The position numbers were made by a program, and so were the translations under genes. Shown here in pieces: positions 51,245 to 59,676 of a stretch of 64,000 nt of DNA (position 1 is its first letter; each line of letters opens with the position of its first letter). Origin of the DNA: Ornithinimicrobium laminariae. GTDB lineage: Bacteria > Actinomycetota > Actinomycetes > Actinomycetales > Dermatophilaceae. Location: contig NZ_JAHZSU010000002.1 of NCBI RefSeq assembly GCF_019457945.1, forward strand, positions 558,001 through 622,000. The letters are read 5' to 3'. The notes beneath the pieces are model-generated. The model was not told the DNA's origin. It did not search any database and was given only the letters and a program-made list of their open reading frames with translations.

Positions 51245-52522
51245 ATGAGTTCACTACACCCATTTTTTTCTGCCCCAGCCTTCGACTCGGCAAAGGTTCG
51301 TCACTGGCGAGCCAACAACGAGGCCCTTCTGCAGCAGATCAGTCACGGTGTCATCCAACGCGAGCTCGACGGCGCGTTACCTATCGAAGCGGTCGCCTCC
51401 TTGCGCGCCGCCAAAGTGGGGGCGCTGCGGCTGCCCGAGGACCGCGGTGGCGCCGGCTTCAGTTTGCCCGAGCTAACCCAGATCTGGATCGACCTGGCCA
51501 GCGTCGACAACAACTTGGCCCAAGCTTTGCGCGGGCACTATGCCCTCGTCGAAGACCGACTTTGGCAGCACCAGCGCGGCGCTGACCAATCGTGGTGGTT
51601 TGACCGCTTCGCACACGGAGAGATCGCTGGTAATGCCTGGTCGGAAGCTGGCGCGACAGCAATCGACACCCAACGCACTCGGCTATCGCCAGACGGCAAA
51701 GGTGGCTACCGAATTAACGGGACGAAGTTCTACACAACCGGAAGCATTTTCGCTCAATGGGCCGATGTGTATGCCCTGCGCCAACGCCCAGGGCACGCGG
51801 ACGACTTCGTGATTGCGCTTGTCGACACTCGTGAGCCTGGTGTTGCCGTTATTGACGACTGGGATGGATTTGGTCAGCGCGGGACTGGCAGCGGCAGCAC
51901 ACACTTCGACGACGTGCCGGTGCCTGCCGAAAACGTGCTGGTATTCACCGAGCGCTTTCCTTATCAAACGGCGCTCTATCAGGTGAACCTCTTAGCAACA
52001 CTGGTCGGTGTCGGTCATGCGGCCGTGCGCGAGACCGTGGCAGCGGTGCAGGCGCGTGATCGCAACTACTCACACGCCAACGCAGATCGAGTGCGTGATG
52101 ACCCGCAGATCTTGGCCCGGATCGGTGACATTGCCGCGAGCGTGTATGCCGCCGAAGCTGCAGTCATCCGCAACGCCGAAGCGCTGCAACGGGTTAGTGA
52201 CGCAGCAAATGCGAGCCCGACCGAAATTCAGGCTCTTAATGAAGCCGGTGAAATTGAGTCGTCGCTGGCGCAAGTTGTTGTGACCGAGTTAATCCTGAAA
52301 GCCACCACCGACTTATTCGACACTTTGGGGGCCTCAGCAACGTCGCGGACCAAAGGCCTGGACCGGCACTGGCGCAATGCGCGCACGCTGTCGTCGCACA
52401 ATCCGCGCGTATTGAAGGCCAAAGTGGTTGGTGATCATCTAGTGAACGACGCACCACCGCCATACGCCTGGGCTATCGGTGTCACTCCTCACAGTGGCGC
52501 ACGAGGGCAGAATCAACACTGA
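51245..52522 (+). CDS. Acyl-CoA dehydrogenase-fold flavin monooxygenase (DszC/SfnB-like)
   Basis: The 425-residue protein has the acyl-CoA dehydrogenase fold but lacks the usual catalytic-Glu context. Its stretches GNAWSEAGATAID and RINGTKFYTTGSIFAQWADV fit the DszC/SfnB branch of two-component FMNH2-dependent monooxygenases. SFNDVPVP-type spacing (HFDDVPVPAENVLVF) and LFDTLGASATSRTKGLDRHW fit the same branch. GGAGG lies before the ATG. An FMN reductase that could supply FMNH2 is encoded far away at 8.7 kb. The substrate is unknown; sulphur-compound or amine oxidation are family precedents. The lactate dehydrogenase gene follows after 17 bases. Confidence 0.8.
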   Translation: MSSLHPFFSAPAFDSAKVRHWRANNEALLQQISHGVIQRELDGALPIEAVASLRAAKVGALRLPEDRGGAGFSLPELTQIWIDLASVDNNLAQALRGHYALVEDRLWQHQRGADQSWWFDRFAHGEIAGNAWSEAGATAIDTQRTRLSPDGKGGYRINGTKFYTTGSIFAQWADVYALRQRPGHADDFVIALVDTREPGVAVIDDWDGFGQRGTGSGSTHFDDVPVPAENVLVFTERFPYQTALYQVNLLATLVGVGHAAVRETVAAVQARDRNYSHANADRVRDDPQILARIGDIAASVYAAEAAVIRNAEALQRVSDAANASPTEIQALNEAGEIESSLAQVVVTELILKATTDLFDTLGASATSRTKGLDRHWRNARTLSSHNPRVLKAKVVGDHLVNDAPPPYAWAIGVTPHSGARGQNQH

Positions 52523-52539
52523 CCTGCGACACTGAGGGC

Positions 52540-53496
52540 ATGAGTTTCCCGCCAGTAGGCCCTCCCAAGGTCGCCATCGTCGGCGCTGGATCCGTTGGTG
52601 CCACCCTTGCCTACGCCGCACTCTTGCGAGGTATCGCTCGCCGGATCGCGTTATACGACATCGACAAGACCAAGGTTGAGGCCGAAGCTGCCGACATCTC
52701 GCACGGCTTGGCGTTTAGCCCGGTCGGCGAGATCGTCGGTAGCGACGACATAGAGGTGTGTCGAGATGCTCAGGTCGTCGTCATCACCGCTGGCGGAAAG
52801 CAGAAGCCCGGCCAGAGCCGGATGGAATTGGCTGAGGAAACGGTCAACCTAACCAAGAAACTAATGCCGCAACTCCTTGAAGTGGCACCGGACGCGACCT
52901 ACCTGATGGTGACCAACCCGGTCGATGTGGTGACGATGGCTGCGCTGAAGGTGAGCGGTCTGCCACGGCAGCAGGTCTTTGGGTCTGGCACCGTGCTCGA
53001 CACGGCGCGCTTTCGCTATGAGATCGGCAAACACATCGGCGTGGCCGCCCAAAGCGTGCACGCCTACATTGTCGGCGAGCACGGAGACACTGAATTTCCG
53101 TTGTGGACGGCTGCACGCGTCGGTGGTGTCCCGCTCTTGGAATGGCAGCGCGACCACGCCAAACTGACGATCACCGAGCGCGACGCGATCGCCGACAATG
53201 TGTTGAACTCGGCCTACAGCATTATTGCTGGCAAGGGCGCCACAAATTACGCCGTTGCTCTGGCCTGCGTGCGGATCTTGGAGTCCGTTTTGCGTGATGA
53301 AAACCGGGTGCTCTCCGTCTCAACCTGGGTTGATGACTACCTTGGGGTCAAAGACGTGTGCCTCTCGGTGCCGACAGTGGTCGGCAAGCAAGGCGCCGAT
53401 GAGCGATTGGTCTTGCCAATGTCGCCCGATGAACTTTCCCGGTTGCACGCTAGCGCGGAGTCGATCAAGAACACTGCCCGCAAGTTTGGCTTCTAG
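52540..53496 (+). CDS. ldh: L-lactate dehydrogenase
   Basis: The 318-residue enzyme has the NAD-binding motif VAIVGAGSVGATLAYAALL, and Asp in LYDIDKTKVE selecting NAD. AGGKQKPGQSRMEL is the substrate loop, where QSRM (Gln, Arg) is the lactate rather than malate pattern. The proton-relay His is in VGEHGDTEFPLW. It interconverts pyruvate and L-lactate. The gene lies 17 bases after the flavoprotein gene, so both may be co-transcribed, and it is followed by a bidirectional hairpin. Confidence 0.95.
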   Translation: MSFPPVGPPKVAIVGAGSVGATLAYAALLRGIARRIALYDIDKTKVEAEAADISHGLAFSPVGEIVGSDDIEVCRDAQVVVITAGGKQKPGQSRMELAEETVNLTKKLMPQLLEVAPDATYLMVTNPVDVVTMAALKVSGLPRQQVFGSGTVLDTARFRYEIGKHIGVAAQSVHAYIVGEHGDTEFPLWTAARVGGVPLLEWQRDHAKLTITERDAIADNVLNSAYSIIAGKGATNYAVALACVRILESVLRDENRVLSVSTWVDDYLGVKDVCLSVPTVVGKQGADERLVLPMSPDELSRLHASAESIKNTARKFGF

Positions 53497-53513
53497 CAAC
53501 TAGCAGCAACAAA

Positions 53514-53546
53514 AATCGCCCACCCCGCCAGCGCGGTTGGGCGATT
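53514..53546. terminator. Bidirectional hairpin between ldh and the fucose-type symporter
   Basis: The arms AATCGCCC and GGGCGATT enclose a GC-rich loop that contains further pairing (CCGC/GCGG). It lies 17 bases after the ldh stop with AAAAA before it, which is a U-run for the minus-strand transcript. It serves the convergent symporter gene as well. Confidence 0.8.
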
Positions 53547-53560
53547 CGTGTGTTTAGGGC

Positions 53561-54907
53561 TCAGACGACTCGAGGCGCCGCACCAGTCGCTGGGTCTACG
53601 TCATCCTTGACGTTGATGTCGATCGCCTTCAGCGTGTAGACGCCATAGGCGGCGATGAGCGCGAAGCAGATCGCCGGGATGACATAGCTGTAGTTGACCG
53701 CTGAAGCGTCACCAATCGCGGCGGCCACCAGGGGCAGCGTGGCGCCACCGACGATCGCCATAACCAGACCGGCTGCACCGAACTTTTGGTCTTCTGCGCT
53801 GAGGTCCTGCAGAGCCAAACCGTAGATCGTCGGGAAGAGCAGCGACAGGCTGGCCGAGCTGGCCACGACCGCTACTGCGCCGAGGACGCTCGGGAAGACC
53901 ACAGCAGTCATCGTCAGCACGATGCCGATCAGGCACATGGTGATCATCAGCTTGCGGCTGTCGATGAATCCCATCAAGAACACCATCAAGAAGCGTGAGA
54001 TACCAAAGATGATGAGGCTGGCAATCAACCAACGGCCGGCCTCACCTTGGGACTTGTCCAGGATGTCCACGACATAGACGGTCGTGTAGGTCCAGATGCA
54101 GGTCTGGCCAGCCACGTTGAAGTACTGCGCAGCGACACCAAACACGTAGGGCTTGTTGCCCCAGAGACGGCTGATCCGCGAGCCAGAACCGCGAGGGTCG
54201 ACCTCAAAACTCGTGGACGCCTTTTGCCCCGGGATCCGAGTCAGGAAGATACCAACCAAGATGATCGCCAGCACCACAGCCAGCACCACGTATGGCGTGC
54301 TGATCGCGAGCAATTCGTCTTGCATTTGGGACTGCGCTGCCTCGGCCGAAAGCCCTTCTCGGTCTTCAGGGCTGCTAATCGCGGGCAAGATGAAGATAGC
54401 GGCGATGGCACTGCCCGAGAGCGTGCCGATCGGGTTGAACGACTGTGCGAAGTTCAACCGCCGGGTGGCGTTGGAGCGGGGGCCCATCGAAAGCACGAAC
54501 GGGTTCGCTGAGGTCTCTAGCACCGACAGGCCAGCGGCCAAGGTGAAGAGTGCCAACAGGAAGAAGTTGAAGGTCATGGCGGACGCTGCTGGCACGAAGA
54601 GCGCGCCACCGGCCGTGGCCAAAGCAAGGCCGACCAGCACACCGACCTTGTAGGAGAAACGAGAATTCAAGAAGGCTGCCGGGATAGCAAGCAGAAAATA
54701 GGCACCGTAGTAAGCCGACTGCACCAACGCCGACTGCAGCAGCGACATGTCGAAGACCGACTTGAAGGCACCCACCATCGGGTCCGTCATGTTTGCCGCT
54801 ACACCCCATGCGGCGAAACAGGTCACCACCATGATGAAGGGCACCTTCATCCCTGGGTGGAGGAAGGGCACCGCCGTAGAGGCCGTGCTTGTAGTCCTGG
54901 TTGTCAT
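53561..54907 (-). CDS. FucP-type sugar:proton symporter (MFS)
   Basis: The ATG of MTTRTTSTAS has GGGAG five bases upstream and is preferred. The 448-residue protein has twelve helices. The FHS-family landmarks are FAAWGVAANMTDPMVGAFK near the first helix, SAYYGAYFLLAIPAA in helix 2 and LSVLETSANPFVLSMGP in helix 4, followed by RLNFAQSFNPIGTLSG. These match L-fucose/glucose-galactose symporters. Specificity within fucose, galactose, glucose or other sugars cannot be settled. No fucose catabolic gene is adjacent. A LacI-type half-palindrome lies in the upstream region. Confidence 0.88.
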   Translation of the reverse strand: MTTRTTSTASTAVPFLHPGMKVPFIMVVTCFAAWGVAANMTDPMVGAFKSVFDMSLLQSALVQSAYYGAYFLLAIPAAFLNSRFSYKVGVLVGLALATAGGALFVPAASAMTFNFFLLALFTLAAGLSVLETSANPFVLSMGPRSNATRRLNFAQSFNPIGTLSGSAIAAIFILPAISSPEDREGLSAEAAQSQMQDELLAISTPYVVLAVVLAIILVGIFLTRIPGQKASTSFEVDPRGSGSRISRLWGNKPYVFGVAAQYFNVAGQTCIWTYTTVYVVDILDKSQGEAGRWLIASLIIFGISRFLMVFLMGFIDSRKLMITMCLIGIVLTMTAVVFPSVLGAVAVVASSASLSLLFPTIYGLALQDLSAEDQKFGAAGLVMAIVGGATLPLVAAAIGDASAVNYSYVIPAICFALIAAYGVYTLKAIDINVKDDVDPATGAAPRVV

Positions 54908-54978
54908 GATTCTCCCTGGTGAATGACCCAGCCCCATTAGTGGATCTGAGGCTATGCTCCCAGCATCTTTGCTGATAG

Positions 54979-54992
54979 TGCAAGCGTTTTCT
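54979..54992. promoter_or_regulatory. LacI-family-like operator upstream of the symporter
   Basis: The sequence TGCAAGCGTTTTCT, read on the minus strand as AGAAAACGCTTGCA, fits the central AACGCTT pattern of LacI/GalR operators. It lies 72-85 bases before the symporter start. No LacI-type gene is present in the window, so the cognate regulator would be elsewhere. Confidence 0.4.
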
Positions 54993-55028
54993 CACAGGTG
55001 ATGAGTCAGGACTTATTCAGTGCCCCAA

Positions 55029-56066
55029 CTAATGTGAGTCGGCCGTCGGCAACACCAGGGTGACGACGCAGCCCGTTCCGGCGCTGGCCCGCCGCACGCT
55101 GACGTCACCGCCTGCTTCTTGGGCGATCGCACGCGCCATCGTCAGCCCCACGCCTGTCCCCGAGGCGGACCCGGGCGTACGGGCCACGCTGCCGCGCCAA
55201 CCCGGCTCGAACATGCGCGCCAAGTCTTCATCGCTCAACCCCTGGCAACCATCGGTGACGTCGACTTTGGCTTGGCTGGCGCTACCGCCATCACTTGTCG
55301 GCGCACTCACGTTCACGGCGATCCGTGATCCGTGCTGGGTATACAGCACTGCATTGCGCACCACATTGGTGAGGGCGCGGGTCAGCCGAGCGCTATCTGC
55401 CTCGATAACCACGCTATGCGGGGTCTCCACGGCAAAGGAAACCCCCCGTTCGGCCGCCACCGGAGATTGAGCAGCCACGACATCTCGGGCGATTTCGACC
55501 AGATTTAGCCGCTCAAGGCTCCCGGGCGACGGTGCTTCTTGCAGCCGCGACATCTCCAACAAGTCATCCACCATGGCAGCCATCCGATCGCTCTCACTGC
55601 GAATCCGCTGGTGGTAGGCATCTGGGTCAGGTGCCACACCGTCTTCGAGAGCTTCTGCCATGACGCGAATCCCAGCCAGCGGCGACTTCAGATCGTGCGA
55701 CGCCCAGGTGACCATTTGAGTCCTCGTTTTGGCTAGAGACTGCTCTCGATCACGCTCGGCCGCAGCCACAAGCACCTGTCGATCGATCTTGCGCACGGCG
55801 CGGGAAACGACAAACCCGCAGGCCAGAGCAATCGGGATGGAAGCCACCAGGAGCCAAGCCACCAGAGCCAAGTCGTGCGGAGACAAAAACATGGCCCGGG
55901 CCGTCACCCAGATCCCGGCGGCGAGACTCGCGACCACGACCAAGGGTGCAATCAACGTTGCCCAAGCAACGGACCGCTGGGCCAGACGAATAGTGAGAAA
56001 AGCGCCGACGATGCCGACGACTGCTGCCATCCCGCCGGCCAGTGCAAGTGCCTCAAGCTCCGGCAT
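55029..56066 (-). CDS. Sensor histidine kinase (HisKA type)
   Basis: The ATG of MPELEALALAGG overlaps the regulator's stop by one base and is preferred. The 345-residue protein has three or four membrane segments in the first 110 residues with almost no sensor domain. The phospho-accepting His is in WASHDLKSPLAGIRVMAE. The HATPase_c domain reads LTNVVRNAVLYTQHG, DGCQGLSDEDLARMFEPGW and GTGVGLTMARAIAQEAGG. The usual N-box Asn and G boxes are present. It pairs with the OmpR-type regulator encoded before it. The short loops suggest an intramembrane sensor of envelope stress. Confidence 0.9.
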   Translation of the reverse strand: MPELEALALAGGMAAVVGIVGAFLTIRLAQRSVAWATLIAPLVVVASLAAGIWVTARAMFLSPHDLALVAWLLVASIPIALACGFVVSRAVRKIDRQVLVAAAERDREQSLAKTRTQMVTWASHDLKSPLAGIRVMAEALEDGVAPDPDAYHQRIRSESDRMAAMVDDLLEMSRLQEAPSPGSLERLNLVEIARDVVAAQSPVAAERGVSFAVETPHSVVIEADSARLTRALTNVVRNAVLYTQHGSRIAVNVSAPTSDGGSASQAKVDVTDGCQGLSDEDLARMFEPGWRGSVARTPGSASGTGVGLTMARAIAQEAGGDVSVRRASAGTGCVVTLVLPTADSH

Positions 56067-56767
56067 CAGGCCGCCTGTTCCCATCGATAGCCCTTGCCCC
56101 AGACCGTGACCAGTCGGCGCGGAGAAGCAGGGTCGACCTCAATCTTGTTGCGCAGCCGGCGAACGTGCACGGTCACCGTCGAGTCATCGCCAAAATCCCA
56201 GCCCCAGACCCGCTCCATCAACTCATCGCGCCCCACCACCACGCCCGGATGGCTCATCAAGAAGGCTGCCAGGTCAAACTCACGAGTCGTCAGGTTGAGA
56301 GCGCGCCCGCCCCGGTGCAACGTCCTAGCCCGCCGGTCGAGGGTCAGGTCGCCGTCGCGGATGGCGATCGCCGGTGCCACGTCTGCGCCGACGGATGAGC
56401 CGTCTTCACTGCGACGCAGCAAGGCCTGAACCCTCAGCACCAACTCCTGCGCACTGAACGGTTTAGTGACGTAGTCGTCCGCGCCAACTTCCAAGCCCGC
56501 TACCCGGTCGTCTTCGGTGGCCTTGGCCGTGAGCAAAATGACCGGCACCTCTGGAGCTCGCTGTCGCATCCGACTCAGTGCTTCTAGCCCGTCGATGCCC
56601 GGCATCATGACGTCGAGAATCACTAACCTGGGTGACTCCTTTGCGTGGACTGCGACGGCCTGCAGGCCATCACTTGCTTGCGTCGTCAGCAGGCCTGCAC
56701 GATGCAGGTACGCCACGACCACCTCACGCACAGTGTCGTCGTCATCGACAACCAGCACGGTATTCAC
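56066..56767 (-). CDS. OmpR/PhoB-type response regulator
   Basis: The 233-residue protein has a receiver domain (VVDDDDTV, phospho-Asp in LVILDVMMPGIDG, Lys in YVTKPFSAQEL). The winged-helix output domain contains LTTREFDLAAFLMSHPGVVV, SRDELMERVW-type helix and VTVHVRRLRNKIE, with a late TVWGKGYRWE hairpin. It is first in the two-gene operon with the kinase. Its targets are unknown. Confidence 0.92.
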   Translation of the reverse strand: MNTVLVVDDDDTVREVVVAYLHRAGLLTTQASDGLQAVAVHAKESPRLVILDVMMPGIDGLEALSRMRQRAPEVPVILLTAKATEDDRVAGLEVGADDYVTKPFSAQELVLRVQALLRRSEDGSSVGADVAPAIAIRDGDLTLDRRARTLHRGGRALNLTTREFDLAAFLMSHPGVVVGRDELMERVWGWDFGDDSTVTVHVRRLRNKIEVDPASPRRLVTVWGKGYRWEQAA

Positions 56768-56836
56768 AATTCGACCCTAGCCCTATCTCAAGGGATAAGA
56801 ATATGACTAGTTGATGACGAAACTCTCAGGGAAAAC

Positions 56837-57628
56837 TCAGTTTTTGCTAGCCGTCGCCGACTCAGTCGCCGAACCCATCACCGCGAACATCTCGCCATCG
56901 GGCCCCCGTAAGACCGCTAGTTGGCCAAACTCGGTCGCCGCAACAGGGGCAACAACCTCGCCACCGTGGGCAGTCGCCGACTCGAGCGCGGCTTCTGCGT
57001 CCGCGACGGCAAAGGTCAATGCCCAGTGCGGTGGCATGCCCTCGCTCAGCCCGATCCCAGCAACGGGGTCGTCGTGACCTGGCACTCCCACCATGGCGTA
57101 CTTCACGTTTTCCATGGGGACGTCTTGGTAGACGTAGCTGAAGACGGAGGAGTAAAACTCGCGCGCAACATCAAAATCGCCGACCATCGCTTCGTTCCAC
57201 AACACGGCACCAGGCTCGTTGTAGAGGTTGTAGCCGGTGTGTGTGCCGGACTGCCAGGTCCCAAACACAGCACCAGTGGGGTCGACATAGATCGCCATCG
57301 TTCCCATCGGGCCAACCTGCATCGACCCAAAGAGCACCTGTGCCCCAGCCGCTGAGAGCGCGGCCTCAGTTGCCGCCGAGTCATCGACTGCGAGGTAAGT
57401 CGTCCACGCGTGGACCGCTTCCTCCATACCTTCCATCGGAGGCGCCAGACCTGCGACAGCCTGGCCCTTCACCGTTGCGTTGAGGTAGCCCCCGAACTCT
57501 TCTTCGCCACCCTCGAACTCCCACCCTAGCAACGCGTTGTAGAACTTCTTCGACCGCTCGATATCCGTCACAGACAGGTCCACCCACGCCGGAGTGCCCT
57601 GTGCCCAAGCCTCTTCACGAATCGGCAT
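56837..57628 (-). CDS. Two-domain VOC (glyoxalase/bleomycin-resistance fold) protein
   Basis: The 263-residue protein is a tandem of two VOC domains. The first has TPAWVDLSVTDIERSKKFYN with LLGWEFEGGE. The second has GAVLWNEAMVGDFDVAREFY with VFSYVYQDVP. Each ends in a typical strand (DPTGAVFGTWQ and GPDGEMFAVMG). Similar proteins are annotated as glyoxalase-like or as hydroxylase/resistance proteins, and no substrate can be assigned. Start choice lies between the ATG of MPIREEAW and an earlier ATG or GTG with poor spacing. Confidence 0.85.
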   Translation of the reverse strand: MPIREEAWAQGTPAWVDLSVTDIERSKKFYNALLGWEFEGGEEEFGGYLNATVKGQAVAGLAPPMEGMEEAVHAWTTYLAVDDSAATEAALSAAGAQVLFGSMQVGPMGTMAIYVDPTGAVFGTWQSGTHTGYNLYNEPGAVLWNEAMVGDFDVAREFYSSVFSYVYQDVPMENVKYAMVGVPGHDDPVAGIGLSEGMPPHWALTFAVADAEAALESATAHGGEVVAPVAATEFGQLAVLRGPDGEMFAVMGSATESATASKN

Positions 57629-57721
57629 TTCCTTGCCCCACATCCTCGTCAGTGACACCCGCTGGCGGCGCCATCACCTTGATCTTGTCGCAAACCCCCG
57701 ACAAACCACCACAATGACTTC

Positions 57722-58963
57722 ATGACCACCCTGCCACTCGAGACCTCCACTTCGATCGACACGGAGATTTTCTCGCTGTTTTGGATCCTCCTGGCCGCCT
57801 TTGTTTCACCAGTCCTGAGCCGCCTGACCCGCGGCTACGTTCCCGACGTGGTCTTGCTCTTGGTCTTTGGTGTGCTGCTAGGGCCAGATGTCGCCGGGCT
57901 CGCGAGCACTGAAGGCGGGGTTTCTCTGGTTAGTGAGCTAGGGCTCGGAATGCTGTTCTTGCTGGCGGGGTTTGAGCTTGACCCCTTGGTCCTCAAAAGT
58001 CGTCAGGGCGCTTCTGCGGTCCGCACCTGGATTGCCTGCGTCATCATCGGCTACGCGATCGCCTCATTCATCGTCCCCGGCGATGTGTTCACTGCCGAAG
58101 TCGCAGTCGCTATTGCCATCACCTCGACTGCGCTGGGCACTTTGTTGCCGATCATGAAGAGCACGGGCATGTTGGGCACTCCGATGGGCCAGGCGATTCT
58201 TGTGCACGGAGCCGTTGGCGAACTGCTGCCGATCATCGCGATGGCGCTGCTGCTGAGCAGTCACAACATCGGCTCCGCAGCCATCGTGCTGGTGCTCTTT
58301 GTCATCTTGGCTGCAGTGGTGGGCCGTGTGCCTCAACACCTGCTCAGCAAGATCCCCTGGCTGGGCGGCATGCTGGCTGCTGGCTCCGGCGGCACCTCGC
58401 AGATGATCGTACGGGCCGTAGTCCTGCTGCTGATAAGCCTGATGGCCTTGGCTGCCGCTTTCGAATTGGACGTGGTGCTAGGTGCCTTTGCAGCCGGGGC
58501 AATCTTGCGCCGCATCGGACCAGACGCGGACCCCCACCTCGAAGAAAAACTGGACACCCTGGCATACGGGCTGCTGGTGCCGATCTTCTTTGTCAGTTCC
58601 GGTCTCAACATTGACCTTGAAGCCGTCAGCTCCGCACCGTGGACGCTATTGGCCGTGTTGCTACTGATTGTAGGGGCTCGCGGATTGCCAATTTCCCTCG
58701 TCGAGCGCTTCACCTCCACTGGCTCGGGGCTGACGACTAACCGCGAACGAGTCCAGCTGTCGTTGTATGGAGCAACTGGCTTGCCGATCATCGTCGCTGT
58801 TACCTCGGTGGCCGTCAGCACCGACCTGATGCCTTCTGGTGTTGCGTCGATCTTGGTCGCAAGTGGGGCTGCCAGCGTGCTGATCTTCCCGCTGGCCGCT
58901 CGGCTTCTGGGCCGCAAGGACGCCCAGGATGAGAGCTCGGAGACAACTACGGCCCGCCCCTAA
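57722..58963 (+). CDS. CPA2-family monovalent cation/proton antiporter
   Basis: The 413-residue membrane protein has twelve or so helices. LLLVFGVLLGPDVAGLAS and LGLGMLFLLAGFELDPLVLK are the typical second and third segments, and ITSTALGTLLPIMK precedes a GAVGELLPIIAM helix. It ends after helix 12 without the RCK/TrkA-N domain of KefB. It would exchange sodium or potassium for protons. The stop codon lies inside a hairpin that probably ends transcription. It is divergent from the VOC gene, with a shared intergenic region of about 90 bases. Confidence 0.88.
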   Translation: MTTLPLETSTSIDTEIFSLFWILLAAFVSPVLSRLTRGYVPDVVLLLVFGVLLGPDVAGLASTEGGVSLVSELGLGMLFLLAGFELDPLVLKSRQGASAVRTWIACVIIGYAIASFIVPGDVFTAEVAVAIAITSTALGTLLPIMKSTGMLGTPMGQAILVHGAVGELLPIIAMALLLSSHNIGSAAIVLVLFVILAAVVGRVPQHLLSKIPWLGGMLAAGSGGTSQMIVRAVVLLLISLMALAAAFELDVVLGAFAAGAILRRIGPDADPHLEEKLDTLAYGLLVPIFFVSSGLNIDLEAVSSAPWTLLAVLLLIVGARGLPISLVERFTSTGSGLTTNRERVQLSLYGATGLPIIVAVTSVAVSTDLMPSGVASILVASGAASVLIFPLAARLLGRKDAQDESSETTTARP

Positions 58964-58978
58964 AGAAGGGACGGGCCG
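58950..58978. terminator. Hairpin at the end of the antiporter gene
   Basis: The arms CGGCCCGCCCCT and AGGGACGGGCCG pair with one mismatch around a loop containing the antiporter stop codon. The convergent HdeD-like gene ends 22 bases beyond, so the hairpin can serve both. Confidence 0.65.
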
Positions 58979-58999
58979 AGCGGACGAGCAGGGTCGTTA

Positions 59000-59530
59000 T
59001 TAGCTCTTGACCTTGAGCATGATGCCGCCGATGACGCCCATCACGCCGTAGGCGAAGGCGAAAGCGCCAACCCATACGGAGAGGAACGCGATGCTGATGA
59101 CGGGTCCGAACAGGAAGATCAGACCGGTGATGAAGGACAGCACACCAGAGGTGATCAGCAACCAGCGAGGCTCAGAACGCTTGGCGGCGAAAGCGCCAAA
59201 GAAGTCGAAGGCTCCGCGGGCAATCAGCCAGAAGCCAATCAAGATCGCGATCGTGACAGCGCTCTTACCGGGCTGGAAGATGGCGAAGAACGAGGCGAGA
59301 AGCGCCAAGATGCCAACCATGATTAGGTAGGCGCGGTGGGAGGCGCCGCTCTCAGTCTGGAAGGCAGCGACCAGCATGTAGATACCTTCGATGAGAGCCC
59401 AGAAGCCCCATACAAAGACGAACGCCAGCAACGTAGCGAACGGCGAGGTCATGGCGATGAAACCGAAAATCAGGGCAAGGATGCCGCGAACGATCAGGCC
59501 GCCGGGGGACAATGACATTTGCTTGTTCAT
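59000..59530 (-). CDS. HdeD-like membrane protein (DUF308)
   Basis: The start is the ATG of MNKQMSLSPGG, with TTAGGAG upstream. The 176-residue protein has six membrane segments in the DUF308 repeat pattern, beginning GLIVRGILALIFGFIAM. Helical pairs such as FVWGFWALIEGIYMLVAAF and GFWLIARGAFDFFGAFAAKR repeat the motif, and the protein ends GVMGVIGGIMLKVKS. HdeD in enterobacteria is linked to acid resistance, but actinobacterial members have no proven role. Confidence 0.9.
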   Translation of the reverse strand: MNKQMSLSPGGLIVRGILALIFGFIAMTSPFATLLAFVFVWGFWALIEGIYMLVAAFQTESGASHRAYLIMVGILALLASFFAIFQPGKSAVTIAILIGFWLIARGAFDFFGAFAAKRSEPRWLLITSGVLSFITGLIFLFGPVISIAFLSVWVGAFAFAYGVMGVIGGIMLKVKS

Positions 59531-59676
59531 TGGACTCCTAAGGATTCGGAAATGAGATAGGACACGGCGCCACACAGCACACCAAGGCCTACTGCTGCGC
59601 TGCGCGCTGGTTGGTACAACATGCCCACGCGCAACCCTTGACGCCGACCCACGTCACGACACGGCAGACTAGCCCC

